From Companilactobacillus keshanensis (GTDB taxonomy: Bacteria > Bacillota > Bacilli > Lactobacillales > Lactobacillaceae): a stretch of 64,000 nucleotides of DNA. The notes beneath the pieces were generated by a model that searched no databases, was not told where the DNA came from, and saw nothing but the letters and a program-made list of their open reading frames with translations. The stretch is taken from contig NZ_RHOS01000011.1 in assembly GCF_003946205.1 (NCBI RefSeq), positions 1-64,000 on the forward strand. The letters are read 5' to 3'. Both the position numbers and the translations under genes were made by a program. Position 1 is the first letter of the stretch. Every line of letters begins with the position of its first letter. Positions 44,109 to 52,505 of the stretch are shown here, in pieces.

Positions 44109-44429
44109 ATGAATTGGATTTATTTGATTACTGCAGGTTTGTTCGAGGTGATTTGGGCAACAACTATGAAGCTCAGCCATGGATTCACTAAATTAAATTA
44201 TACTGCTTTAACTATTTTAGGGATGATCGCCAGTTTTATACTATTGGCCAAGGCTACTAAAACATTGCCGTTAAGTATCGCTTATCCTATCTGGACAGGA
44301 ATAGGCGCTTTGGGAGCTATAATCGTTGGATTTGTTTTCTTCGGTGACAAAATATCCCTCTTAACTTGGCTCTTTATCGTTCTACTTTTAATCAGTATTA
44401 TTGGAATCAAACTTACGACCAGTAATTAA
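44109..44429 (+). CDS. SMR-family guanidinium exporter (Gdx/SugE-like)
   Basis: A 106-residue, four-helix small multidrug resistance protein. AGLFEVIWATTMKLSHGF has the essential Glu and the W-x-x-x-x-K-x-S-H-G-F pattern of the SugE/Gdx subgroup, and AYPIWTGIGALGA is the shared helix 3 motif. Gdx proteins exchange guanidinium for protons as antiparallel dimers. The ATG at 44109 has GGAGG 8 nt upstream. A structured leader that ends in a terminator precedes it. Confidence 0.88.
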   Translation: MNWIYLITAGLFEVIWATTMKLSHGFTKLNYTALTILGMIASFILLAKATKTLPLSIAYPIWTGIGALGAIIVGFVFFGDKISLLTWLFIVLLLISIIGIKLTTSN

Positions 44430-44472
44430 GTGGTAAAATTGGATTCATAAATTAACAAACAAGGGAAGAATT

Positions 44473-45324
44473 ATGAAACGGATTGAATATTTAATTATTG
44501 CGTTAATAAGTATTATCGGATTCTCATTTACAACTACCACAGTTTTTGCTAAAAATAACTTGAGTTCAGTTGAACATGATGTCAATCATGCCTCTGCGAG
44601 TGAACCACTGGTATTTTCACATCGAGGTAGTCCTTACAATAGTCCTGACCATTCATTCAAAGGTTACGATCAAGCCATTAAAGATGGTGGTCAATATATC
44701 GAACAGGACGTTTGGCTCAGCAAAGACAATGTTCTTTATGTTTCTCACGATAATAATTTAAAGAATTCAACTGGGAAAAATATTAACATCTCTGAATCAA
44801 CAACAGATCAGCTTTCAACTGTAAAATTGCGTAACGGTGAAAATCTTCATAAACTAAGTGATGTTTTCGATAAGTACAAAAAATCGATCCACTATATTAT
44901 TGAAACCAAGAAAAATGCTGGCGATAATACTGATACAGAAAAAGCTCTTGTTAAAGAATTGAATAATTACCAGATGAATAAAAACGTAATTATGCAAGAT
45001 TCCAGTATTCCTGGTATTAAGGAATTTCACAGTAAAAAATCTCAAAGAAATGTTCCGATCCTTTGGCTAATGGATTCTGTAACCCAGCGACAATACTTAG
45101 AAAAGATTAATAATGCACCTAAATATATTACTTTCGTATCGGTTCCACTGGAACAGTTAACACCTAAAATAATTAAAACTGCTCACAAAAATGGTTTTAA
45201 GGTCAATACTTGGATTATCAACACTTATAATGATAATTACAACGCATTGAAGACCTATAAAGTTGACAGTTTATTTACTAATAATACTAAAGAAACTTTG
45301 AAACTGATCCACAAATGGAAATAG
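44473..45324 (+). CDS. Exported glycerophosphodiester phosphodiesterase
   Basis: This 283-residue enzyme has an N-terminal signal peptide (cleavage near VFA, residue 27) and a GDPD barrel. FSHRGSP carries the first catalytic His, IEQDV gives the metal-binding ExD, and YVSHDNNL the second His. The usual PENT motif is changed to SPDHSF (Glu to Asp). It probably cleaves glycerophosphodiesters or teichoic acid glycerol phosphate outside the cell. It ends in a very strong terminator. Confidence 0.88.
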   Translation: MKRIEYLIIALISIIGFSFTTTTVFAKNNLSSVEHDVNHASASEPLVFSHRGSPYNSPDHSFKGYDQAIKDGGQYIEQDVWLSKDNVLYVSHDNNLKNSTGKNINISESTTDQLSTVKLRNGENLHKLSDVFDKYKKSIHYIIETKKNAGDNTDTEKALVKELNNYQMNKNVIMQDSSIPGIKEFHSKKSQRNVPILWLMDSVTQRQYLEKINNAPKYITFVSVPLEQLTPKIIKTAHKNGFKVNTWIINTYNDNYNALKTYKVDSLFTNNTKETLKLIHKWK

Positions 45325-45333
45325 TAAACATTA

Positions 45334-45380
45334 AAAGGGCAGGTATACTGAAATCTATCAGTATACCTGCCCTTTTTGGT
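45334..45380. terminator. Bidirectional terminator
   Basis: AAAAGGGCAGGTATACTGA and its complement form a stem of about 19 bp between convergent genes. Confidence 0.92.
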
Positions 45381-45391
45381 GCAAAATAATT

Positions 45392-46729
45392 TTAACCTGG
45401 AAGAATATTAATTATATAAAGTAATCCGATAAAGATGAAGAAAAGAATGTACATTATTGGATTGATTTCTTTTCTTCTACCGGCTGCAATCATTGTTAGT
45501 GGATATGCCAAAAATCCAAAGGCAATACCGTAAGAAATATTGTAAGTTAGCGGCATTCCAACAATTGTCAAAAACGCCGGCATGGCTATTTCAAATTTTT
45601 CCCAATGAATCTGCTTCATTGATTGGGCCATTAAAATACCGACAATAATCAAAACAGGCGCAGTTACATTAGTAGTAACAACCATTAAAAGTGGTGAAAA
45701 GAACATCGATAAAGCAAACATTACACCGACAACTAAAGATGTTAATCCGGTTCTACCACCGATGGCGATACCAGCACTTGATTCAACATAAGCAGCAGTT
45801 GGAGTTGTACCCATTACCGAACCACCCAGCATTGAAATTGAATCAGCCATAAGTGCTTGTCCGATTCTTGGCATTTTATTATCTTTCATGAAGCCAGCCT
45901 GTTCAGCTAGTCCAATCAGAGTTCCTGCCGTATCAAAGAATGCCACTAACAGAAATATCAAAACAACCGCCCAAAGTTGTGGTTGGCTGATATCACCTAA
46001 GTGAGCAATCCCGACTCCAAATGTTGGTTTCAAACTAGGAATTGTCGAAATAATATGAGTTGGTAATTTAATAAGTCCGGTAATAAGTCCCAAAATAGTT
46101 GTCATTACCATTCCAATAAAAATTGAACCCGGAACCTTTCTAGCCATTAAAATACCCGTAACAATTAATCCGAAAATAGTTAACCATGTTGTTGGAACAG
46201 TGAACGAACCCATTGCTACAAGAGTTGACTTGCTTCCAACGATCAATCCTCCGCCTTTTAATCCAACAAAGGCTATAAAAATACCAATACCAGCCGCAAT
46301 AGCCAATTTCAAATCGTGCGGTATTGAATTAATTACGATCTCACGCAATTTTACTACTGATAATATCAAGAAAAGAATACTTGAGATGAAAACTCCCGCC
46401 ATTGCAGTTTGCCAAGGAATCCCCATTGCCAAAACAACCGAATAAGTAAAGAAAGCATTATCTCCAAGTCCTGGTGCAATTGCAATTGGATAGTTTGCCA
46501 AAATCGCCATCAAAACTGATCCCAAAATCGCTGAAAGAGCCGTAGCTGTGAATACAGCTCCTTTATCCATCCCCGCATCACCCAAAACTTGTGGATTAAC
46601 AAACAAAATATAAGCCATCGAAACAAATGTTGTCAGACCCGCTAATACTTCACGTCTAACAGTTGTATTTGCTTCTTTCAAATGAAATAATCGTTCAACG
46701 AAGCTTAAATCCTTTGCCGTAGATTCCAA
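45392..46729 (-). CDS. NCS2/AzgA-type purine permease (hypoxanthine/guanine/adenine)
   Basis: This 445-residue permease has about 12-14 helices. It opens with FLVSMAYILFVNPQVLGDAGMDKGAVF in parts, with DNAFFTYSVVL, FDTAGTLIGLAEQAG and GTTPTAAYVESSAGIAIGGRTGL in parts: all AzgA/PbuG hallmarks. It probably imports hypoxanthine, guanine or adenine with protons. It starts with TTG at 46729 behind AAGGAG. It is divergent from an adenine deaminase, and PurR-like boxes lie just upstream of its promoter. Confidence 0.9.
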   Translation of the reverse strand: MESTAKDLSFVERLFHLKEANTTVRREVLAGLTTFVSMAYILFVNPQVLGDAGMDKGAVFTATALSAILGSVLMAILANYPIAIAPGLGDNAFFTYSVVLAMGIPWQTAMAGVFISSILFLILSVVKLREIVINSIPHDLKLAIAAGIGIFIAFVGLKGGGLIVGSKSTLVAMGSFTVPTTWLTIFGLIVTGILMARKVPGSIFIGMVMTTILGLITGLIKLPTHIISTIPSLKPTFGVGIAHLGDISQPQLWAVVLIFLLVAFFDTAGTLIGLAEQAGFMKDNKMPRIGQALMADSISMLGGSVMGTTPTAAYVESSAGIAIGGRTGLTSLVVGVMFALSMFFSPLLMVVTTNVTAPVLIIVGILMAQSMKQIHWEKFEIAMPAFLTIVGMPLTYNISYGIAFGFLAYPLTMIAAGRRKEINPIMYILFFIFIGLLYIINILPG

Positions 46730-46773
46730 TATTAATCTCCTTTTGAAAATATATTTCTATACTCGAAGTATCG

Positions 46774-46845
46774 CAAATATGAAAGCAAAGGTCAAGTAAA
46801 ATACGATTATTTTTAATGTATAACCATTATATTGTTCGTATTTTA
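46774..46845 (-). promoter_or_regulatory. PurR-like inverted boxes and promoter of the purine permease
   Basis: TAAAATACGA (46797-46806) and TCGTATTTTA (46836-46845) form a perfect 10-bp inverted repeat with a 29-bp spacer. Each resembles a PurBox (AWWWCCGAACWWT); the outer one reads AAATACGAACAAT, one mismatch from consensus. A minus-strand promoter follows: TTGACC, 17 bp, GATACT, just downstream of the boxes. This fits control by PurR, and could serve the divergent deaminase too. Confidence 0.55.
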
Positions 46846-46930
46846 TAATGATTTAGTTATCCAAATTCTTTGATTATCAGCAAAATGTGTATTATTCTTA
46901 ACTATAAACAGTACGTAAGGAGTTATTCAT

Positions 46931-47956
46931 TTGCTTTCAAAAACTATCACAACAAAGTTTGTTTACGGGCTTCCTAAGGCCGAATTGCATGTTCATTTAG
47001 AAGGTACTTTAGAACCCGAATTAAAGCTCGCTTTGTCTCAAAAGAATCATATTGATATTGGTCAGACGAATGTTGAAGATATACGGAAAACCTATAAATT
47101 TAATTCATTACCATCATTTCTAGCTGTCTATTACTCAAGTATGATGGTTCTTCAAACTGAAGATGATTTTTATCAACTTGCTATGGAATATTTAAAACAT
47201 GCGAAGGAAAATAATGTTCGCCATGTCGAAATGTTCTTTGATCCCCAAGGACATTTAGCTAGAGGTATTAATTTTGATACAGTTATAAATGGTTACTATC
47301 GAGCTTGCCAAGATGCCAAGGCTTTAAATATCGACGCACAATTGATCATGTGCTTTTTACGAGATATGCCGGCACAATCTGCTAACGAGATATTATTAAT
47401 GGCTCAACATCATCGTGAAAAAATTATCGGTATCGGTTTGGACTCCGATGAACATCACAATCCACCTTTGAAATTTGCTTACCAATTTGCCAATGCTACC
47501 TCCCAAGGTTATCGTACTACGATGCACGCTGACATTGATCAAGTCAATTCTATTGAACATATTAAACAAGCTTTAGAAATCATAAACGTGAATCGTTTGG
47601 ACCATGGAACAAATATAGTTGAAAATCCAGATTTAGTCAGATGGGTTGCACAAACTCAGATTGGTTTGACTACTTGTCCGCTATCTAATAAATTTATTTC
47701 TGATGATTCTAAAGGTAAAGAAATCTTGGACTTACTAGATCAAGGTATAAAAATTTCAATAAATTCAGATGATCCAGCCTACTTTGGAGGCTATATTAGC
47801 GACAATTACCTTGCCTTGAATACAGAATTCGAAGTATCAAAAGAAGATATCATCAAGCTAGCCAAAAACTCATTTGAAACTTCTTGGATCAGTCCTGTTC
47901 AGAAACAAATATATTTGAACGAAATTGATAATTACGTTAATAATTACGAAGAGTAA
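46931..47956 (+). CDS. Adenine deaminase of the adenosine/AMP deaminase superfamily
   Basis: This 341-residue metalloenzyme shows HVHLEG (metal-binding His pair), MHADID, LDHGTNI and NSDDPAYFGG with the catalytic Asp pair. SDDPAYFGGY and GLDSDEHHNPPLKF match the adenine deaminase subgroup rather than classical adenosine deaminase, whose motif is usually TDDP with other neighbours. It would turn adenine into hypoxanthine, a fitting partner for the divergent purine permease. It starts with TTG behind AAGGAG. The substrate choice is inference from subgroup motifs. Confidence 0.85.
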   Translation: MLSKTITTKFVYGLPKAELHVHLEGTLEPELKLALSQKNHIDIGQTNVEDIRKTYKFNSLPSFLAVYYSSMMVLQTEDDFYQLAMEYLKHAKENNVRHVEMFFDPQGHLARGINFDTVINGYYRACQDAKALNIDAQLIMCFLRDMPAQSANEILLMAQHHREKIIGIGLDSDEHHNPPLKFAYQFANATSQGYRTTMHADIDQVNSIEHIKQALEIINVNRLDHGTNIVENPDLVRWVAQTQIGLTTCPLSNKFISDDSKGKEILDLLDQGIKISINSDDPAYFGGYISDNYLALNTEFEVSKEDIIKLAKNSFETSWISPVQKQIYLNEIDNYVNNYEE

Positions 47957-48000
47957 ACAAAAACCGATACTTACATTCAAGTATCGGTTTTTTGATCGAA
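47957..48000. terminator. Bidirectional terminator
   Basis: AAAAACCGATACTT pairs with AAGTATCGGTTTTTT between the convergent deaminase and mmuM genes. Confidence 0.9.
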
Positions 48001-48912
48001 CTATGAGTATTCTGCTATTTCATTAATATCACATGGAGTAGTTCTACAACAACCACCTATTAATCTGGCACCGGCATCGATCCATTTGGGTACTAATTCT
48101 TTGAAAGACCTAGTTTGAGGATTAGGTTGCCAAGTTTTTGTTTTAGGATCATAGATATCTCCATTATTAGGATAAACGACGATCGGTTTCTTTGTTACTT
48201 TTCTAATGTTAACAATAGAATCTTCAATATTTTCTAATTTAGTGCAATTCACTCCGATCGCGGCAATCTGTTGGTTATCATTAAAGTACTTCACTGCTTC
48301 ATTCAACGGCGTGCCATCACAAAGTGTCTGACTATCCTTGATACTAAATGACATCCAGGCAGTTTTCCTGGGAAATTCAGTATTCAGTAACTTGGATAGA
48401 GCCTTGGTTTCTTCAAAATTTGGCTGTGTTTCAAATGCAAATAAGTCAACCTGAGCTTCATTCAAAAGTTGCATTCTTTGACGATGAAAATTCATAAATT
48501 CAGTGATTGATAAATCGTAGTCGCCACGATATTCACTACCATCGGCCAAATACGCACCATATGGCCCAATACTACCGGCGACCAATAAGTCACTATTTTT
48601 GAACTCTCCTTTGGCCGATTGAGCAAGTTGTACCGCTTTAATAATTAATTTTTTTGATTCAGTTTCACTCAAACCGAATTGTTGAAATTTTCCCACGTTA
48701 GCCTGATAGGTATTGGTCGTAGCTACTTTAGCACCAGACTTAAAGTAACTTTCATGTACTTCCTTGATGGCCTCAGGATTCTTGATTAATGCCATAGCTG
48801 ACCACAACTCATTATCGGTATCAATGCCGTGCTTCTCCAATTCAGTTGCCATCGCTCCATCAAGTACCAATAGAGAATTATTTTTTAGTTGATCAGAAAT
48901 ATAATTAATCAT
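48001..48912 (-). CDS. mmuM: Homocysteine S-methyltransferase
   Basis: This 303-residue enzyme makes methionine from homocysteine using S-methylmethionine (or S-adenosylmethionine) as methyl donor. It has the barrel start VLDGAMATELEKHGID and the zinc ligands in GVNCT and GGCCRTTP. It is divergent from the S-methylmethionine permease gene, with a perfect inverted repeat in the shared promoter region. The methionine importer operon elsewhere in the window uses a T-box, whereas no T-box is seen here. Confidence 0.93.
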   Translation of the reverse strand: MINYISDQLKNNSLLVLDGAMATELEKHGIDTDNELWSAMALIKNPEAIKEVHESYFKSGAKVATTNTYQANVGKFQQFGLSETESKKLIIKAVQLAQSAKGEFKNSDLLVAGSIGPYGAYLADGSEYRGDYDLSITEFMNFHRQRMQLLNEAQVDLFAFETQPNFEETKALSKLLNTEFPRKTAWMSFSIKDSQTLCDGTPLNEAVKYFNDNQQIAAIGVNCTKLENIEDSIVNIRKVTKKPIVVYPNNGDIYDPKTKTWQPNPQTRSFKELVPKWIDAGARLIGGCCRTTPCDINEIAEYS

Positions 48913-48954
48913 TTTGCACCTTCAATTCCTTTTTTTAATTGTTATTTAAATTCA

Positions 48955-48984
48955 AAAAGTTTAAAGTGTCTTTATTAAACTTTT
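48955..48984. promoter_or_regulatory. Perfect inverted repeat between mmuM and mmuP
   Basis: AAAAGTTTAA and TTAAACTTTT form a perfect 10-bp inverted repeat with a 10-bp spacer, so the half-sites are two helical turns apart, in the 115-bp region between the divergent genes. This is the geometry of a dimeric or tetrameric regulator site. The core AGTTTAAA resembles part of LysR-type Met boxes but is not a match. Confidence 0.55.
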
Positions 48985-49027
48985 CTCATCTTATTCTAAT
49001 AATAGCTAATATGCAAGGGGGATTATC

Positions 49028-50407
49028 TTGGGGGATAAAGACGTACACATTAAATTAAAGAGAAATATGGAATCAAGACATCTTCTGATGATCTCATTGG
49101 GAGGTGTCATTGGAACTGGACTATTTTTAAGTTCCGGATATACAATTCACGAGGCCGGTCCAATAGGTACAATTTTGGCCTACGGAATTGGAGCCATTGT
49201 CGTTTATCTAGTCATGTTATGTCTAGGTGAACTATCAGTTGCGATGCCTGAAACTGGCTCTTTTCACGTCTATGCTGACAAATATATTGGACCTGGCACT
49301 GGGTTTACAGTGGCTATTTTATATTGGCTCACTTGGACAGTTGCTCTAGGATCAGAATTTACCGCAGCGGGATTGATCATGCAGACCTGGTTTCCTAAAT
49401 CCCCGACTTGGATCTGGAGTGCGTTGTTCATGCTTGTTATTTTCGTATCTAATGCACTTTCAGTTAAATTTTTTGCGGAAACCGAATTTTGGTTTTCTAG
49501 TATTAAAGTTATTGCAATTATAATTTTCATTATTCTTGGCGGTTTGGCAATCTTTGGGGCTATTCATATCAAAGGTTACACTCACGCTCCAATGTTTAAT
49601 AATCTTTTTAAAGATGGTATCTTTCCTAATGGATTTAAAGCTGTTTTCACAACTATGCTGACAGTTAACTTTGCCTTTTCAGGAACAGAATTGATCGGTG
49701 TTACTGCCGGTGAAACTAAAGATCCTGGTAAAAATATTCCTCGTGCAATTCATACTACATTGTTAAGATTAGTGATCTTCTTTATTGGTAGTATTGTTGT
49801 TATGGCGGCCTTGATTCCATGGCAAAAAGCTGGAGTAAACCAAAGTCCATTTGTACTAGTTTTTAAAAGTATTGGCCTACCATTTGCTGGAGATTTAATG
49901 AATTTCGTCGTTTTAACTGCCATTTTATCGGCTGCAAATTCTGGACTATATGCCTCAACTAGAATGCTGTGGTCATTGGCTCATGAAGGTATGATTCCTA
50001 TGCGCTATGCAAAAACTAATTCTCGTGGTGTTCCTTTAATTGCTTTATCACTAAGTATGCTGGGCGGAATATTGGCATTAGTATCTAGCGTTGTTGCTGC
50101 CTCTACGGTCTATCTAATTCTCGTTTCGATTTCTGGATTAGCGGTGGTTTTTGTCTGGATGGCAATTGCCTTATCTGAAATCAATTTTAGAAAAAGTTGG
50201 CTGAAGTCTGGGCATACTGTGGACGAATTGAAGTTCAAGACGCCTTGGTACCCGGTAATTCCTTGGGCAGCGTTCATTATGAGTTTATTATCCTGTTTCT
50301 TGATCGTCTTTGATCCTAATCAAAGATCAGCCTTATTTTATATGATTCCATTCGTTCTATTATGCTATGGAGTTTATTATGGAAAAGAATATTTGAAAAA
50401 ATCATAA
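49028..50407 (+). CDS. mmuP: S-methylmethionine permease, APC family
   Basis: A 459-residue, 12-helix amino acid permease. It begins with [31 protein letters not shown] (in parts), the AAT/YkfD-type opening, and has [25 protein letters not shown] in parts. Similarity to MmuP and its divergent position from mmuM support S-methylmethionine uptake. I keep the TTG at 49028 with AAGGGGGA upstream. An ATG 39 nt later has a weaker site. Confidence 0.85.
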   Translation: MGDKDVHIKLKRNMESRHLLMISLGGVIGTGLFLSSGYTIHEAGPIGTILAYGIGAIVVYLVMLCLGELSVAMPETGSFHVYADKYIGPGTGFTVAILYWLTWTVALGSEFTAAGLIMQTWFPKSPTWIWSALFMLVIFVSNALSVKFFAETEFWFSSIKVIAIIIFIILGGLAIFGAIHIKGYTHAPMFNNLFKDGIFPNGFKAVFTTMLTVNFAFSGTELIGVTAGETKDPGKNIPRAIHTTLLRLVIFFIGSIVVMAALIPWQKAGVNQSPFVLVFKSIGLPFAGDLMNFVVLTAILSAANSGLYASTRMLWSLAHEGMIPMRYAKTNSRGVPLIALSLSMLGGILALVSSVVAASTVYLILVSISGLAVVFVWMAIALSEINFRKSWLKSGHTVDELKFKTPWYPVIPWAAFIMSLLSCFLIVFDPNQRSALFYMIPFVLLCYGVYYGKEYLKKS

Positions 50408-50496
50408 AAATCGACCTTAATCATAAATTTTAAGTTTGTCTATTTTCAATCCTTCTGACTAATTTAGACTTTTTATTAATTCATGTAAATACCCAC

Positions 50497-50556
50497 AAAG
50501 AGGCGTTGTATCACATCTGAGATAATCTGATATGATACAACGCCTCTTTTTTTTTA
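50497..50556 (+). terminator. Terminator of mmuP
   Basis: AAAGAGGCGTTGTATCA pairs with TGATACAACGCCTCTTT and is followed by a long T-run. The left flank is not T-rich on the minus strand, so it works best for mmuP. Confidence 0.88.
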
Positions 50557-50559
50557 AAA

Positions 50560-52494
50560 CTAATTATTATTTAAATATGGATAATGTGCCATCTGTGGTA
50601 CATCATCCCAATGGACTGGATAACCAGCACCATGTGCACAAAAGACTGATCCTGGTGTATTTTCTAGATCTGAAACTGGATCATAATCATATTTATCAAT
50701 GATTTCTTCTGCATTATGGCAAGGTCGGTATCCATCAACGAAACATTCGACCTGACCTTCACCATGAGTATAGGCATTAACTTCTTGAGCATAATCGCGC
50801 ATTTCTGAAACGGGTGCATTACCTGTCAATATTGACATACCATTGCCTGCATCTTCTGGCGTATTAAAATTTCCACTCATCTTTTGAACATCACTCATAG
50901 CACGGCCGACTTGTTCTTGATCAACTACCAATCTAAATCGGTACCACGGTTCAAGCAATTGACAAGCATTATTGAGTTTAGCCACCATTAAGCCTTGCCT
51001 TACAGCACGCCATGTTGCTTCTTTAAAATCTCCACCGACTGAATGAACGATACTTGCCTTTCCACCAACCAAAGTTATACGCATATCGGTCAATGGGGAT
51101 CCAGTTAGTACACCAAGATGTTCTTTAGAATTGAGATTAGTCAATACTTGGTGTTGCCAATTTTTACCTAATACTTCCAAACTACAATCTGAATCAAAGA
51201 CTAATCCACTATTTCCTTCAGCAGCTTGTAATAACAAATGCACTTCCGCATAATGACGCAAAGGTTCAAAATGACCAACACCTTCAATTGTTTTCGTGAC
51301 GGTCTCTTTGTAGAGAACTCCACCCTTTCCAAAGGCCATGTCTAAATCAAATCGATCCAGTAATAATTGTTGTAGGATTTCTAATTGAACTTCACCCATT
51401 ATTTGAACACTTATTTCTTCCAAATGACTGGACCATGAAGCATGGAGCTGGGGATCCTCATCCTCTAATTGTCTTAAAGCCATCAAACAAGTGTGGATAT
51501 CATTATTCTTAGGATCAACTGCATAATTTAAAACCGGCTGGATCTCTGGTGCACTGGCATCCTCATTTTTACCCAATCCTTGACCTGGTTTTGTGTCAGT
51601 CAAACCGGCAATAGCACAGACCTCACCAGAAAGGATCTCTTGTGACAATGTAAACTTATCACCATTATAAACTCGCAATTGATTAGCTTTTTGTTCACCG
51701 ATAACAATTGCCTTGTTGTGCAAAACTCCACCAGTCACTCGAACCCAAGTTAATCTTTCGCCTTTTTCGTCATGAGAAATTTTAAAAACACGTGCGCCAA
51801 AATCATCTGCGTAATTATTCTCAATGGTCCATTTTTCAAATCCATTCAATAATTCGTCTATACCAGTTAATTTCAAAGCTGAACCAAAATAACACGGAAA
51901 CACTTTTCGCTGTTTGATAAGGTGTGAAACGTTTGTTTCTAAAAGTTCCCCAGAATTCAAAAATTCGTTCAATATGTCTTCATCTTGCATAGCAATTTCC
52001 TCAGACATATCTTCTGTTAATTCATCAAAAAACTCAATACATCCTGATGATAATTCAGCCTGTAACTGTTCTAACACCCTGGATTTATCAGATCCAACAG
52101 CATCCATTTTATTTACAAAAATAAAGGTTGGCACATTATAATGATCTAATAATCCCCACAGAGTTCTGGTATATCCTTGAATTCCATCAGTTCCTGAAAT
52201 AACCAATATTGCATAATCTAGAACACTCAAAACTTGTTCTGTTTGTGAGGCAAAATCTACATGTCCGGGAGTATCGAGTAATGTCAGGTCCAAATCATTA
52301 AATTTCAAATTGGCCTGATGTGAAAAAATAGTAATCCCACGTTTCTTCTCCAATTTGTCAGTATCAAGAAAAGCATCCCCATTATCCACTCGACCTAACT
52401 GTCTGAGATTACCGTTACGATAGAGTAAACCCTCTGAAAGAGTTGTTTTACCGGCGTCCACATGGGCTACGATCCCTGCTACAATTTGTTTCAT
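50560..52494 (-). CDS. TetM-like translational GTPase
   Basis: A 644-residue GTPase related to elongation factor G and ribosomal protection proteins. G1 AHVDAGKTTLSE, G2/G3 region RGITIFSHQ and DTPGHVDF, and G4 NKMD are intact. Domains II-V follow, with RFRLVVDQEQVGRAM and QVECFVDGYRPC near the C-terminus. It may mitigate ribosome-targeting drugs, but chromosomal homologues in lactobacilli are often not linked to tetracycline resistance, and no mobile element is nearby. The next gene, a cation/proton antiporter, ends 11 nt upstream; they are probably co-transcribed. Confidence 0.88.
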   Translation of the reverse strand: MKQIVAGIVAHVDAGKTTLSEGLLYRNGNLRQLGRVDNGDAFLDTDKLEKKRGITIFSHQANLKFNDLDLTLLDTPGHVDFASQTEQVLSVLDYAILVISGTDGIQGYTRTLWGLLDHYNVPTFIFVNKMDAVGSDKSRVLEQLQAELSSGCIEFFDELTEDMSEEIAMQDEDILNEFLNSGELLETNVSHLIKQRKVFPCYFGSALKLTGIDELLNGFEKWTIENNYADDFGARVFKISHDEKGERLTWVRVTGGVLHNKAIVIGEQKANQLRVYNGDKFTLSQEILSGEVCAIAGLTDTKPGQGLGKNEDASAPEIQPVLNYAVDPKNNDIHTCLMALRQLEDEDPQLHASWSSHLEEISVQIMGEVQLEILQQLLLDRFDLDMAFGKGGVLYKETVTKTIEGVGHFEPLRHYAEVHLLLQAAEGNSGLVFDSDCSLEVLGKNWQHQVLTNLNSKEHLGVLTGSPLTDMRITLVGGKASIVHSVGGDFKEATWRAVRQGLMVAKLNNACQLLEPWYRFRLVVDQEQVGRAMSDVQKMSGNFNTPEDAGNGMSILTGNAPVSEMRDYAQEVNAYTHGEGQVECFVDGYRPCHNAEEIIDKYDYDPVSDLENTPGSVFCAHGAGYPVHWDDVPQMAHYPYLNNN

Positions 52495-52505
52495 TTTAAA
52501 TACTC

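Noticed and set aside
46730-46930. Purine riboswitch upstream of the purine permease
   Set aside because: No purine aptamer core or three-way junction pattern could be found on either strand; only the inverted boxes are clear.
48955-48984. Canonical Met box of the CmbR/MtaR type
   Set aside because: Only the AGTTTAAA core overlaps the known motif; the 10-10-10 geometry is different, so no regulator is named.
50560-52494. TetM-like gene as an acquired tetracycline resistance determinant
   Set aside because: No transposon, plasmid or leader-peptide context is present, base composition matches neighbours, and chromosomal TetM-like GTPases occur in lactobacilli. Resistance cannot be claimed from sequence alone.
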